A stretch of 64,000 nucleotides of DNA, taken from the NCBI GenBank assembly GCA_047125605.1, contig CP138932.1, positions 1,426,001 to 1,490,000 of the forward strand, read 5' to 3'. Every line of letters starts with the position of its first letter. Positions within the stretch are counted from its first letter, which is position 1. The DNA comes from JAKVBK01 sp022447275 (GTDB lineage Bacteria; Pseudomonadota; Alphaproteobacteria; Rhodobacterales; Rhodobacteraceae). Positions 51,501 to 60,254 of the stretch are shown here, piece after piece. The notes under the pieces were generated by a model. That model did not search any database and was not told where the DNA came from. It saw only the letters and a program-made list of their open reading frames with translations. A program made the translations under genes and the position numbers.

Positions 51501-52827
51501 ATGCAATGTCTACACTGCCACCCGTGAGTTCGTTGCTGTTGGTGATATTCAGCGTGCCGTCATTGATGTCGACAAGGCCCGCGACTGTGGCAGTCGCACC
51601 ATCAACGGTGGTGGTACCGCCCGTGTCTTGGATCAGTGCGCCTGCACTCCCAGAGTGGTTCAGCGTGCCCGTATTGGTGATCGTGCCAGAGACCGAGCCG
51701 TTGTTGTCAAACGTGCCGCTGTTGGCCAGATCGCCCGTGAGCGTGCCGTCGTTGATACTCCCGCCAGAGCTGGCGTTGGATACGTTGCCAACCAACGTAC
51801 CACCATTGTCAATATCGAGCACACCATCCGATGCAATGTCTACACTGCCACCCGTGAGTTCGTTGCTGTTGGTGATATTCAGCGTGCCGTCATTGATGTC
51901 GACAAGGCCCGCGACTGTGGCAGTCGCACCATCAACGGTGGTGGTACCGCCCGTGTCTTGGGTCAGTGCGCCTGCACTCCCAGAGTGGTTCAGCGTGCCC
52001 GTATTGGTGATCGTGCCAGAGACCGAGCCGTTGTTGTCAAACGTGCCGCTGTTGGCCAGATCGCCCGTGAGCGTGCCGTCGTTGATACTCCCGCCAGAGC
52101 TGGCGTTGGATACGTTGCCAACCAACGTACCACCATTGTCAATATCGAGCACACCATCCGATGCAATGTCTACACTGCCACCCGTGAGTTCGTTGCTGTT
52201 GGTGATATTCAGCGTGCCGTCATTGATGTCGACAAGGCCCGCGACTGTGGCAGCCGCACCATCAACGGTGGTGGTACCGCCCGTGTCTTGGGTCAGTGCG
52301 CCGTCGATTGATCCCAAAAAGTTAACATCCGCGCCGGTTGCATTGATTGTAACGTCACCGTCGATTGTTCCGGAGAGGTTCACCGTGCCTTCGCCGCCAA
52401 TCGTGAGCCCGTTTGAAATTGTTGCACTGATCGTGGCGCTCGCGCCATTTATGACGCTCAATATACCCGTGACATCAAGCTCAGTGCCCTCGATCGTATA
52501 GCCGCTGACGTTAAAATTTACATTGTTGGCCTCAATTCCACCCGCTTCATCGATGGTGACGGTTTCGGCCGTTCCTTGGAAAACAGCGCTGCTGCCATTG
52601 GTAAATGCAATGCCTCCGTTCCAGTTGGGATCCGTCAGGTTCCAATCATTGTCGGCATTGCCGTCGATCCAGACTTGTTGCGCAGTGGCGGCGCCCGCGC
52701 TCAACACAACGGTCGCCCCGGTTGCCATGATGAAAATCAGCTCTGTGGCAAGGCCCAAACGACAGTGATTGCGCAGGCTGCGCTGACGGCTCCTATTTTG
52801 ATGCACAGATGCGCATGTCTCGATCAT
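48511..52827 (-). CDS. Autotransporter with seven tandem 110-residue repeats
   Basis: A 1438-residue outer-membrane protein. The N-terminus has an extended, basic leader (RSRQRSLRNHCRLGL) before the hydrophobic signal (cleavage near ATAQQ), typical of type V secretion. The passenger begins with an ordinary beta-helix part (GNADNDWNLTDPNWNGG) and continues with seven 110-residue units (QDTGGTTTVDGA, NDGTLNITNSNELTGGSVDI and similar), a linker and a C-terminal beta-barrel of about 290 residues that ends in LQF. The repeats are rich in Asn, Gly, Thr and Ser and would form a long beta-helical stalk. It lies inside the T6SS locus, between tssK and vgrG, and is divergent from vgrG. No enzymatic motif is seen, so adhesion is the likely role. 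Confidence 0.9.
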   Translation of the reverse strand: MIETCASVHQNRSRQRSLRNHCRLGLATELIFIMATGATVVLSAGAATAQQVWIDGNADNDWNLTDPNWNGGIAFTNGSSAVFQGTAETVTIDEAGGIEANNVNFNVSGYTIEGTELDVTGILSVINGASATISATISNGLTIGGEGTVNLSGTIDGDVTINATGADVNFLGSIDGALTQDTGGTTTVDGAAATVAGLVDINDGTLNITNSNELTGGSVDIASDGVLDIDNGGTLVGNVSNASSGGSINDGTLTGDLANSGTFDNNGSVSGTITNTGTLNHSGSAGALTQDTGGTTTVDGATATVAGLVDINDGTLNITNSNELTGGSVDIASDGVLDIDNGGTLVGNVSNASSGGSINDGTLTGDLANSGTFDNNGSVSGTITNTGTLNHSGSAGALIQDTGGTTTVDGATATVAGLVDINDGTLNITNSNELTGGSVDIASDGVLDIDNGGTLVGNVSNASSGGSINDGTLTGDLANSGTFDNNGSVSGTITNTGALNHSGSAGALTQDTGGTTTVDGATATVAGLVDINDGTLNITNGNELTGGSVDIASDGVLDIDNGGTLVGNVSNASSGGSINDGTLTGDLANSGTFDNNGSVSGTITNTGTLNHSGSAGALTQDTGGTTTVDGATATVAGLVDINDGTLNITNSNELTGGSVDIASDGVLDIDNGGTLVGNVSNASSGGSINDGTLTGDLANSGTFDNNGSVSGTITNTGALNHSGSAGALTQDTGGTTTVDGATATVAGLVDINDGTLNITNGNELTGGSVDIASDGVLDIDNGGTLVGNVSNASSGGSINDGTLTGDLANSGTFDNNGSVSGTITNTGTLNHSGSAGALTQDTGGTTTVDGATATVAGLVDINDGTLNITNSNELTGGSVDIASDGVLDIDNGGTLVGNVSNASSGGSINDGTLTGDLINSGTFDNNGSVSGTITNSGVLNLSGTVDGDVQGVGNVLVTGAAATVNGNLQAGTVSLRGSAGSDDRLTVGGDLTATTLQFDLTNTGVSLASDQIRMDNAAATVAGTTLAFQAGGANTAIPGQTITVIENIGTFDPSDFQLTGDLGGVLVAYSIIADGNDLALQTQVQPAAGAISGQISALQSLLTGVVNRPSSPLIAGLVFEAEDNRSAGAWVRAQGGTAEATSRTSNGFSNLPDTVSANYGGIQFGYDSGKFDSFEGGEDIIIGGLAGYLKGTSSTDNFEVDPVNPAQYKPGVVSTTKGEFTQAYVGGYLAWASGLFSGDVQLRYDRTDFEFNNTSLDLRNAETSSDALTLSTSASYVYQVNDNVFLVPTGGLAITNTSTDPLTFTNAVGTPTARMNFPDHLKTLGFLGATAGYQTISEAGDSALTRFVTATVYSDMSDDRVSQFDLLNSSGTVVDSSTLVTESLGVFGEVSVGINYVRILDDGQVGAARQLNTGVRLDARFSDRIGAYSLTAQARLQF
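49993..52302 (-). repeat. Seven tandem 330-bp repeats in the autotransporter
   Basis: Units begin at 52302, 51972, 51642, 51312, 50982, 50652 and 50322 (minus strand), each exactly 330 bases. Differences are few: for example NSN/NGN, LTQ/LIQ, and TGTLNHS/TGALNHS. The last unit diverges at its end (NSGVLNLSG). The equal lengths and near identity show recent expansion or homogenisation. Copy number is expected to vary between strains. Confidence 0.95.
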
Positions 52828-53302
52828 ATCACCCGTCCTCGATCACGGTGCTGCGGCAGCCTCTGAAAGCCATTGGGCGCAGCCGTGAGTGCAGGTGCCG
52901 GCGCTCATCGGCGTGCTGCCGAAAATACACCCAGTATGCTTTGCCCTCACCGTCGTATCCGACTTAAATCAGCGGTACTTGCTGCATAGGATGACGTGTC
53001 AGGACCTGTCGCCTCAACGGAAATTCAGTATAGCTTTACGATCAGCGGAGTTGAAATTGAGCTTTACAGACTCCGCGATCACCGGGACACAGGCCACCGG
53101 CTACCGAAAGACACGATACCTAGTTGCTCGAAAAAATGCGGCGGCCAAACACCGCGAGGTAGCGCCCGCTACGTCGAGCACCGACGTATACCAGACTTGC
53201 GCAATACCCCTCAGCCGTGCGACCGTGACACGATATATTATTTATTTCACTCGCTCCGTGGCGTTAGCGGGATCCAAACGCTTTGGTAGAAAAGGCGATC
53301 GC
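52828..53302. other. Divergent intergenic region between the autotransporter and vgrG
   Basis: This 475-base stretch has no gene that I can support. The vgrG frame stays open back to 52889, but the extra 138 codons are not VgrG-like. An AT-rich patch (about 53234-53251, with TATATT) lies some 55 bases before the vgrG start and could hold its promoter. Promoters for both genes must lie here, but no clear -35/-10 pair or repeat was found. Confidence 0.5.
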
Positions 53303-55300
53303 ATGGTTGTTGAACAATCGCAACAAGATCGGCGTGGCAGCCTAACAACTGCGCTGTCTGACGATGTGCTTGCCCTCGTTCGCTTTGATGGATCGGATGG
53401 GGTCAACGAGTTGTTCGAATACCGTGTTGAAGCTGTAACCGCGATGGAAAACGTGGACTTCGATCAGCTGATCGGCACCAACATGGCAATGGCCATAAAG
53501 ACACGCCTGAGCGGGGGCGAAGGGGCCGTCTATTTCAATGGTTTGGTGACGGAGGCGCAATGGGTGGGGGTGCGGGAATCCGGCTTGCACTATCGTTTTG
53601 TTTTACGCCCCTGGCTTTGGCTTGCCTCTCAACGGCGTAACCAGCGGATTTTCCATAATAAGACCGTGCTCGAAATCATCAGCGAAGTGCTTGGCGACTA
53701 TGGCGGCAATATCGACGACAAAACGATCGAGACCTACCCAACGCTTGAATACACGGTGCAATACCACGAGACAGATTTAAGCTTCGTGCGCCGCTTGATG
53801 GAACGCTATGGCATCAGCTTTTCCTTTGGCCATGATGCAGCGGGCCACGTGATGCTTTTGACAGATGCCAACGCCTCTTTCCCCTCGATTGGATCACGCG
53901 AATATATCCCAACCCAAGGCGCCTATGACGCGGGCGAGCATTTGTGGGCCTTTGGCGGCAAGCGCCAGCTGACAACGGGTGCGGTCAAGGTGCAGGGGTA
54001 CAATTTCAAAACGCCGACCGCGCGGATGGATGACCAGACGGTCAGTCAGCTGTCGCACAGCAACGGCGCGATCACGAGCTATGATTTCCCGGGCCGCCAC
54101 GAAGACCATGCGGGCGCAACAAAAGAGGCCGCCACCCGAACGCAGCAAGAACGTGTCAAGGATGGGCACTTTGTCGGCCAAGGCCACATCGAGCACCTGA
54201 AGTCGGGCCATCTGGTGACGCTTGACGGAGATCACCCTGCAGATCTGACCGATGGAACAGAATATCTGTGCATCCGCGCCCACCACATCTACACCGGCGA
54301 GACCTACGCATCGGGCGGGCGCGCGGGCCAGAAAGAGAGCTTTCAGGGGCGGTATGAATTTCTGGGCGAAGACACCCAGTGCGTGCCGGAACGCAAAACC
54401 TTCGACACACGCGTTCAAGGGCCCCAAACCGCCATGGTTGTCGGGGGCGATGGAGACGAGATCGACGTTGATGAATATGGGCGAATTCTTGTTCAATTCC
54501 ATTGGGATATGGATGGCGCGCGATCAATGCGCTGCCGTGTCGCCCAACTTTGGGCCGGGGCGCAATGGGGCGCGATGTTCACCCCGCGCATCGGCATGGA
54601 GGTGGTCGTTGTATTCCTTGAAGGGGATCCGGACCGCCCGCTTGTCACGGGCTGTGTCTACAACGCTGACAATATGCCCCCCTTCCCGCTGCCCGCGGAA
54701 AAAAACATCTCCGGTTTGAAGTCTGACTCCACCACCGGCGGAGGGGGCTACAACGAGTATGTGTTCGACGACACCAAGGATGCAGAGCTCATCCGCCAGC
54801 GTGCCCAGAAGGACATGCACACGAAGGTGTTGAACTGCGAAACCCGGGAGGTGGATGTCGATCGCACCACAACGATCGGCAACGATGAAACCCGTGAGGT
54901 GGGCAATGATGAGCAGCATTCGATCGGCAATGACTCGACCTGGGCGATCGGGAATAATGAAACGCGCGAAATAGGCAATAACCACGACACGAATATCGGC
55001 GCGAATGAAACACACAAAGTCGGAGCAAATCGCGAAACGACAATTGGCGCCAATGAGACCACAAAGATTAGCGGCACCACCAAGATTACAGGAACGGGGC
55101 CAATTACAATCGACTCAAAAGCCAAGATCACACTGAAAGTCGCCAGTCAGAAGATCGAACTGACACCCTCTGGGATCACGATTTCTGGTTTGATGATTGA
55201 CGTGAAAGCCACCACGGCCCTGAATACCCAAGGCCTCATGGCCACCCACAAGGCCGACGCCATAATGACCGTCAAAGGCTCCATTGTGATGATCAATTGA
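53303..55300 (+). CDS. vgrG: VgrG (TssI), T6SS spike protein
   Basis: A 665-residue spike. The gp27-like start (ALVRFDGSDGVNELFEYRVE), YFNGLVTEAQWVG, the gp5-like OB part (VVGGDGDEIDVDEYGRILVQ, then RCRVAQLWAGAQWG) and the needle of short repeats (TIGNDETREVGNDEQ, SIGNDSTWAIGNN and similar) are complete. No extra effector domain follows the needle. The ATG at 53303 with AAAAGG upstream is preferred over the long upstream frame. The next gene lies ten bases downstream, the usual place for an adaptor or effector. Confidence 0.96.
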   Translation: MVVEQSQQDRRGSLTTALSDDVLALVRFDGSDGVNELFEYRVEAVTAMENVDFDQLIGTNMAMAIKTRLSGGEGAVYFNGLVTEAQWVGVRESGLHYRFVLRPWLWLASQRRNQRIFHNKTVLEIISEVLGDYGGNIDDKTIETYPTLEYTVQYHETDLSFVRRLMERYGISFSFGHDAAGHVMLLTDANASFPSIGSREYIPTQGAYDAGEHLWAFGGKRQLTTGAVKVQGYNFKTPTARMDDQTVSQLSHSNGAITSYDFPGRHEDHAGATKEAATRTQQERVKDGHFVGQGHIEHLKSGHLVTLDGDHPADLTDGTEYLCIRAHHIYTGETYASGGRAGQKESFQGRYEFLGEDTQCVPERKTFDTRVQGPQTAMVVGGDGDEIDVDEYGRILVQFHWDMDGARSMRCRVAQLWAGAQWGAMFTPRIGMEVVVVFLEGDPDRPLVTGCVYNADNMPPFPLPAEKNISGLKSDSTTGGGGYNEYVFDDTKDAELIRQRAQKDMHTKVLNCETREVDVDRTTTIGNDETREVGNDEQHSIGNDSTWAIGNNETREIGNNHDTNIGANETHKVGANRETTIGANETTKISGTTKITGTGPITIDSKAKITLKVASQKIELTPSGITISGLMIDVKATTALNTQGLMATHKADAIMTVKGSIVMIN

Positions 55301-55310
55301 GATTGGCCAA

Positions 55311-55901
55311 ATGCAGGATTCAACCGGGAACCAAACAGTGACACAGATACGGCCGAACTTTCGCTTCGAGACGGCACGGGAACTTTTCGAAGAGATCCCG
55401 GAAGCCCACGAAGATATTGGGATGAAGCCGGACACGCAGGATGTGGTCACATTTTGCCATGAGTTGCTGCGCAGCGACACGCCCGAGGAGGCGATTGCCT
55501 TTTGCGCCTATCTGCTGCCGCGCCGCTACTGTGTCTGGTGGGGGCATGAAAGCCTCGTGACGCTCGGCGATTACCTGGATGCCAATGACCGGGAGATGAT
55601 GGAATTGGCAGCAACCTGGGTCGGATCGCCCAAGGAAGATGAACGCTATGCCGCGCTTGAGGCCGCCATGGACAGCGCCTCAAAAACGCCGGGGGTATGG
55701 GTCGCTTTGGCGGCAGGGTGGTCGGGCGGCTCTATGGTCGGCCCAGACCTGCCACCGGTGCCCCCTGCCCCCCACCTGACGGCCCGCGCAGTGAATGCGG
55801 GCATCCTTTCCGTGCTGGCCCGCGGCACGATCGATGCCCGCCAAGAGACGCTCGAACGATTCGTCCGGATGGCAATCCGGCTGGGCGAAGGCGAGAGTTG
55901 A
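55311..55901 (+). CDS. T6SS-associated conserved hypothetical (downstream of vgrG)
   Basis: A 196-residue protein with no signal or membrane segment. It is rich in Trp, Ala and acidic residues (RYCVWWGHESLVTLGDYLD, AAGWSGGSMVGPDLPP) and mostly helical. It may match the DUF6931 group seen in alphaproteobacterial T6SS loci, but I cannot confirm that. The ten-base gap from vgrG suggests an adaptor, effector chaperone or co-regulated component. Confidence 0.65.
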   Translation: MQDSTGNQTVTQIRPNFRFETARELFEEIPEAHEDIGMKPDTQDVVTFCHELLRSDTPEEAIAFCAYLLPRRYCVWWGHESLVTLGDYLDANDREMMELAATWVGSPKEDERYAALEAAMDSASKTPGVWVALAAGWSGGSMVGPDLPPVPPAPHLTARAVNAGILSVLARGTIDARQETLERFVRMAIRLGEGES

Positions 55902-55997
55902 GAAGAAATTTCCACCCCGCAACCAATTTTAAGTAAGGGTTTACAGACCGTTGATCCTCGAATGGGTTGCGCCGCACCCGGCTGACACACTAACACT

Positions 55998-56027
55998 GTT
56001 GCGTTGCCCGGTTTACCCGGGCGCAAC
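55998..56027. promoter_or_regulatory. Hairpin upstream of the fha gene
   Basis: GTTGC and GCAAC enclose GCCCGG and CCGGGC around a TTTAC loop, with a 3-base bulge on the left arm. It lies 49 bases before the fha start and has no T-run after it, so it may be an RNA-stability or translation element and not a terminator. Confidence 0.4.
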
Positions 56028-56075
56028 GGCTCCGCACGCATCATGTGGCGGTGATCTGTATCCCACGAGGGCCGA

Positions 56076-57476
56076 ATGACGCTAACGCTGCAGATAACCA
56101 ACATGACAACGCTCCCCGATGGAGGGAGCACGCAGTACAGCTGTACCGAGGGCCGTTTTGAAATCGGACGCGATGGTGGCATGGACTGGACGCTTCCCGA
56201 TCCCAATCGATTTGTTTCAAGTTGCCATGCGGAAGTGCGCTGGGAGAACGGTGCCTATTGGCTCTACGATGTCTCCACGAACGGCACTTTCGTGAACGGC
56301 GCCTCCATGCGCGTGAAAAGCCCCTACCAATTGCAGACTGGCGACAAGATCCAGTTTGGCCACTACATCGTCGAAGTCTCTGTGCAGAGCGCTGGCAGCG
56401 CAGGGCGTCCGGCACCTGGTTCCGCTTTTGGCGCAGACAGCCCCTTCCCTGCTAAGCCCACTCAGAATGATCAATTTGCGCGTCAGGACGATCCTTTTGA
56501 GTCCGCCATTCCACAAGACCCATATGCCAACAGCCCCGACGATCTCTGGTCCGTTCCCGGCGTACCCGCTGCCGATCCGATAGCCTTTAGCAACATTGTC
56601 CCGCCGCCATCTGGAGGCGATTCCGCAGCCGAGTTGATCCCGATGGATTTTGACGGTGCATCCAAGGCAGGCACCAGCGACAGCCCGTTTGGCGCCCCAC
56701 AGCAGGCCGCACCAAGCGCCGCCCAGCCGTTTGGAGCATCGCCCTTTGGCGAAACTGCCCAACCTTCACCGCCATCAGGCACACCGGTATCACTTGGGCC
56801 CAAAGGCATGCCCGCTGCGTCTCCGGCCTCCGAGGCGTTTGGCACCGCCGCAGGCCCATCCAATCAGGTCGGCGCACAAAGTACTGGCGCCGCAAGGGCC
56901 CCGGCCTCTGACTCGGCAGTGCTGAAAGCGATTTGCGAAGGCGCTGGCGTGTCCCCCGATGTCTTGGCAGGGGTGGATGCCAGCGCTGCAGGCTACGAGA
57001 TTGGTCAAGCCCTGCGTATTGTCGCCGCTGAGTTGGCATCCCTGCTGCGCGTGCGATCAGAAGGCAAGCAGCGCTACGAAAAATCTAGCCGCACCATGAT
57101 TGGGCGCGATGACAACAACCCGCTCAAGTTCATACCGACCGCAAATGAGGCGCTTGCAGTGATGTTTGGCCCGGCACGGCAAGGATACCTGCGCGGGCCT
57201 GCAACCATGCAGTCCTCCTTCGATGATATCAAACGCCACCAATACGCCGTGCAAGCCGCTTTGCAGCCTGCGCTCGCCCGTCTGCTGGAGGACCTCAGTC
57301 CCGAAGCGATAGAGGGCAAAGTTGGCGCTGGACGCTTCAGTTCGAAATCCGCAAAGGCGTGGGATCTGTTTGTAGAGCGTTGGGATGCAAAAACGCACCC
57401 CTATGAAAACGGCATGCTGGATGTGTTCCAAGCCTATTTCTCAGACGCGTACAACGACGCTTCCAAAGGAAAATAG
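56076..57476 (+). CDS. fha: Fha (TagH), FHA-domain T6SS protein
   Basis: A 466-residue protein. The N-terminal FHA domain (GRFEIGRDGGMDWTLPDPNR, then SSCHAEVRW, DVSTNGTFVNG) binds phosphothreonine. A long Pro/Ala/Ser-rich linker leads to the C-terminal T6SS-FHA domain (KALSPEAIEGK-like LSPEAIEGKVGAG, KAWDLFVERWDAKTHPYENG). It is the expected target of PpkA and of TagF. It is transcribed from the opposite strand to ppkA and 16 kb away, but all members of the pathway are present. Confidence 0.93.
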   Translation: MTLTLQITNMTTLPDGGSTQYSCTEGRFEIGRDGGMDWTLPDPNRFVSSCHAEVRWENGAYWLYDVSTNGTFVNGASMRVKSPYQLQTGDKIQFGHYIVEVSVQSAGSAGRPAPGSAFGADSPFPAKPTQNDQFARQDDPFESAIPQDPYANSPDDLWSVPGVPAADPIAFSNIVPPPSGGDSAAELIPMDFDGASKAGTSDSPFGAPQQAAPSAAQPFGASPFGETAQPSPPSGTPVSLGPKGMPAASPASEAFGTAAGPSNQVGAQSTGAARAPASDSAVLKAICEGAGVSPDVLAGVDASAAGYEIGQALRIVAAELASLLRVRSEGKQRYEKSSRTMIGRDDNNPLKFIPTANEALAVMFGPARQGYLRGPATMQSSFDDIKRHQYAVQAALQPALARLLEDLSPEAIEGKVGAGRFSSKSAKAWDLFVERWDAKTHPYENGMLDVFQAYFSDAYNDASKGK

Positions 57477-57603
57477 ACGGGCTCTTAATCACGTTCTGAG
57501 GCATTTGTGCGAAATTGCAAAGCGGCGAATACCCCTGTTTTTCTTGACAACACAGGATCCTTGCCCCCATCCTGCATTGCGAACGCTTCAGAGGAATTTT
57601 CCT

Positions 57604-58116
57604 ATGCGCTGTATTTTAACTGCTGCGTTCTTGTCGTGCGCCGCCGCTTTACCAAGCGGCGCCCAACAGGCCCCCTACGCTCCAGATGACGTTGTCAGCT
57701 TTCTGATCGATTCTGTTGACCTTGGGCTCAATCGCGGGATTTGCATTGGCACGGCCGAAGAGTGCGCACCGCCAAAGCCCAAGGGCTTGGACATGTTTAT
57801 CAATTTCGAGCTCGACTCCGCCGCCTTGACGGGAGAGGCCCAGCAAAACCTTGCAATCTTCGCGCAGGCTTTGAAAGATGAGCGTCTCAAAAAGGCCCGT
57901 TTCGTGGTCGAAGGCCACACAGATGCCCGCGGAACCGATATCTACAACGACACCCTTTCAGAAGAGCGGGCGGATGCCGTCAAAGCGTATCTTATTGAGC
58001 AAGGTGTGTCCAAAGAGAGGCTTACGGCCTTGGGTATGGGGGAGGCTGCACCCCGTGTAGATGACCCCATGGACCCTGAGAACAGGCGGGTCGAATTGCG
58101 CATAGACCTCGACTGA
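57604..58116 (+). CDS. OmpA-family exported protein of the T6SS locus
   Basis: A 170-residue protein with a signal peptide (cleavage near SGAQQ) and an OmpA-like peptidoglycan-binding domain (DMFINFELDSAALTGEAQQN, EGHTDARGTDIYNDTLSEER, ENRRVELRI). A good ribosome binding site, AGAGGAA, precedes the ATG at 57604. The longer frame into fha is not real. It probably binds the cell wall near the secretion apparatus, alongside TssL's own OmpA domain. Confidence 0.88.
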   Translation: MRCILTAAFLSCAAALPSGAQQAPYAPDDVVSFLIDSVDLGLNRGICIGTAEECAPPKPKGLDMFINFELDSAALTGEAQQNLAIFAQALKDERLKKARFVVEGHTDARGTDIYNDTLSEERADAVKAYLIEQGVSKERLTALGMGEAAPRVDDPMDPENRRVELRIDLD

Positions 58117-58204
58117 TCGAGTTTTGAGCCGGGGCCCCTTCGGCTTGACCTGAACAGCAAAGTGCCGTCCCATCAGGATGGAATTTGATAATTTCGGGGT
58201 TTGT

Positions 58205-59572
58205 ATGGACTATACTGCGATCACTGAGGCCGTCAGCGACGAGCAGCCTTGCGGGCCAGATCTCTTGGCAATCGGCGATTTCGAATTCGACAACGCCACC
58301 CTGTTGATTGAAGATCTTTTTCCAAGTCGCTTTCTGAGCGAAGGAAAGCCCTTTGACCGTAAAGCGATAAAGATCGAGCCGCACGTTGAAACCTTGCATG
58401 GCCTGTTGGAGCGGTCCCGTGATTTGCGGTTGATCGCACTGGAGGCACGGCTACAAGCCCTATGTGGCACAATGAAAGGATATTCTGACTGTCTGCAGGG
58501 TGCTGCGGCTTTACTAAGCGAGCAATGGTATAATGTGCATCCGATCATCGAAGACGGGTTCACTGTTGATCGACAAAACTCACTTGAAACATTTGCTGAC
58601 TATGCATCAATTTGCATGCCGCTGATGCACATGCCGATCTTCACGGACGGTAAGATTGGAAACGTCTCATACCGCACCTTTGAAGTAGCAAGTGGCAAAA
58701 AGGATGCCCGCGACGGTGAATATGCACCCGGAGAATCTCCGGCTGCAGCCTCTGCGATCGTGGCTGCAGCACAGAGCCACGAAAACGCAAATAAAATTGA
58801 GGCTTTCTACGCTGAAACGGTTGCAGCGCGGGAAGCGGCAGGCACAATCCGCCGCAAGTGCCAATTGGCAGACAGCAACCCATTTTCACCTGATTTCGAT
58901 CGTCTGGAAGGCGTTCTCGACGGGATAAAGACCTTTCTCGAGGAAGCACGCCCAGATCTGATAGCTGCCGAACACAGCTCCTTAGAGATTGAGGACGCGG
59001 CTAACACCAATGCAGCCGAGGATGCGAACGATAACGCAATCAGTCCGGAAGCCAGCCAGATCACCAATGTTTCAAGTGGCGGCCCGGCAGCGGTGGGCAA
59101 GGTAGTCAGCCATGCCGATGCGGCCGCGGCCCTGGATGCTGTAGTTGCCTATTTCATTAGAACGGAACCCTCTTCCCCCGGCCTGATCTTGGTAAAACAG
59201 GCGCGCCTGCTCATCGGAAAACCACTGATGGCTGCGCTGGAGATCCTACTGCCGAGCGTCGCAGACAAGGCGCGGATCGACTTTGGCTCAGAGCATGGTT
59301 TCAACATGACCGTACCGCGCATGAAAATGCTGTCAGAAGGGGCCAGCGACAACCAGATCACCCCCTCTGACCCGGCTGCTTTTGTGATTGAAAATCGTGA
59401 ACAGGCCTCTGCGACCATCTCAAACGTAGAAACATTCTATCGCCAAACAGAGCCATCGAGCCCCGTGCCAATCCTCTTGTTCAAAGCGAAAACGTATCAA
59501 AGCCGAGAATTTTCGGCGATCATTAACGATCTGTTCGCCCATTTGTCTCAGGACGGGGGGGCAAACACTTGA
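58205..59572 (+). CDS. tssA: TssA, T6SS sheath-assembly cap protein
   Basis: A 455-residue ImpA-family protein: ITEAVSDEQPCGPDL at the start and LEARLQALCGTMKGYSDCLQ in the N-terminal domain. The C-terminal part holds two copies of a helical motif that is single in short TssA proteins: YFIRTEPSSPGLILVKQARL and YRQTEPSSPVPILLFKAKTY, followed by a 60-residue gap. The ATG at 58205, with CGGGG upstream, is preferred over 58178. It directs tail-sheath polymerisation. Confidence 0.88.
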   Translation: MDYTAITEAVSDEQPCGPDLLAIGDFEFDNATLLIEDLFPSRFLSEGKPFDRKAIKIEPHVETLHGLLERSRDLRLIALEARLQALCGTMKGYSDCLQGAAALLSEQWYNVHPIIEDGFTVDRQNSLETFADYASICMPLMHMPIFTDGKIGNVSYRTFEVASGKKDARDGEYAPGESPAAASAIVAAAQSHENANKIEAFYAETVAAREAAGTIRRKCQLADSNPFSPDFDRLEGVLDGIKTFLEEARPDLIAAEHSSLEIEDAANTNAAEDANDNAISPEASQITNVSSGGPAAVGKVVSHADAAAALDAVVAYFIRTEPSSPGLILVKQARLLIGKPLMAALEILLPSVADKARIDFGSEHGFNMTVPRMKMLSEGASDNQITPSDPAAFVIENREQASATISNVETFYRQTEPSSPVPILLFKAKTYQSREFSAIINDLFAHLSQDGGANT

Positions 59573-59662
59573 ATCCAAGGCTGATATACCCCGTCCGCCA
59601 TCCAAAAGTTGACAAATTCGTGATTGAATGGCTTGCTTGATGTAATCCAAGGAGAAATTCCA

Positions 59663-60175
59663 ATGGCTTCTGACTCCGGCTCCAGCTTTATTAAACGCAA
59701 CCGTCCGCCGCGTGTTCAAATCGCATACGCAGATCCGCACGATGCAGAGAAGAATATCGAACTGCCCTTTGTATTCGGGGTGTTCTCTGATTTATCCGGC
59801 AACGCGTCGGAGGTTGAAAAAGATCCGTTGGCGGAGCGGGACTTCGCACAAGTCGACACCGAAAATTTCGATGGCTACATGGCATCAGTTGCGCCGGGCG
59901 TGTCGATGACGGTCGACAACAAGCTGGGTGATGCCGACGACGAAAAGCTGTCCGTGAAACTGGATTTTGCTGCTATGAGCGATCTAGATCCGGGCGAATT
60001 GGTCAAGCAGGTACCGGCACTGGCCAAGCTACTGGAAGCACGCGACCAACTTGCCAACCTCCAGCGGTATATGAACGGAAAATCCGCAGCACAGGATCAA
60101 CTCAAGCAACTTCTGGCAGATCCAAAGCTGATGGAGATGCTGGGGGAGCAAGACAGCGCCGACGAAGCCAAATAG
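59663..60175 (+). CDS. tssB: TssB, T6SS small sheath protein
   Basis: A 170-residue sheath subunit with the diagnostic start SSFIKRNRPPRVQIAYAD and FVFGVFSDLSGN. GGAGA lies before the ATG at 59663. The longer frame from 59624 crosses the ribosome binding site. It forms the contractile sheath with TssC. Confidence 0.96.
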   Translation: MASDSGSSFIKRNRPPRVQIAYADPHDAEKNIELPFVFGVFSDLSGNASEVEKDPLAERDFAQVDTENFDGYMASVAPGVSMTVDNKLGDADDEKLSVKLDFAAMSDLDPGELVKQVPALAKLLEARDQLANLQRYMNGKSAAQDQLKQLLADPKLMEMLGEQDSADEAK

Positions 60176-60254
60176 GCCACACGATTTTTATCAAAGCGCC
60201 TCGTAGAATAGCGCTAAGCAATCAAGATTGATCACAAGTAAAGGGTGAACACGC

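Noticed and set aside
49993..52302. Repeat array taken as a CRISPR array
   Set aside because: The units are 330 bases without unique spacers and encode a continuous protein.
49928..52501. Long plus-strand open frames of 857 and 667 codons opposite the autotransporter
   Set aside because: They exist only because the 330-bp repeats have no stop in the other frames. They show the repeat periodicity, no start signal and no protein family, and the minus-strand frame has a complete autotransporter with signal and barrel.
52889..53302. N-terminal extension of VgrG by 138 codons
   Set aside because: The extension has no VgrG similarity, and the ATG at 53303 begins right before the conserved gp27-like domain.
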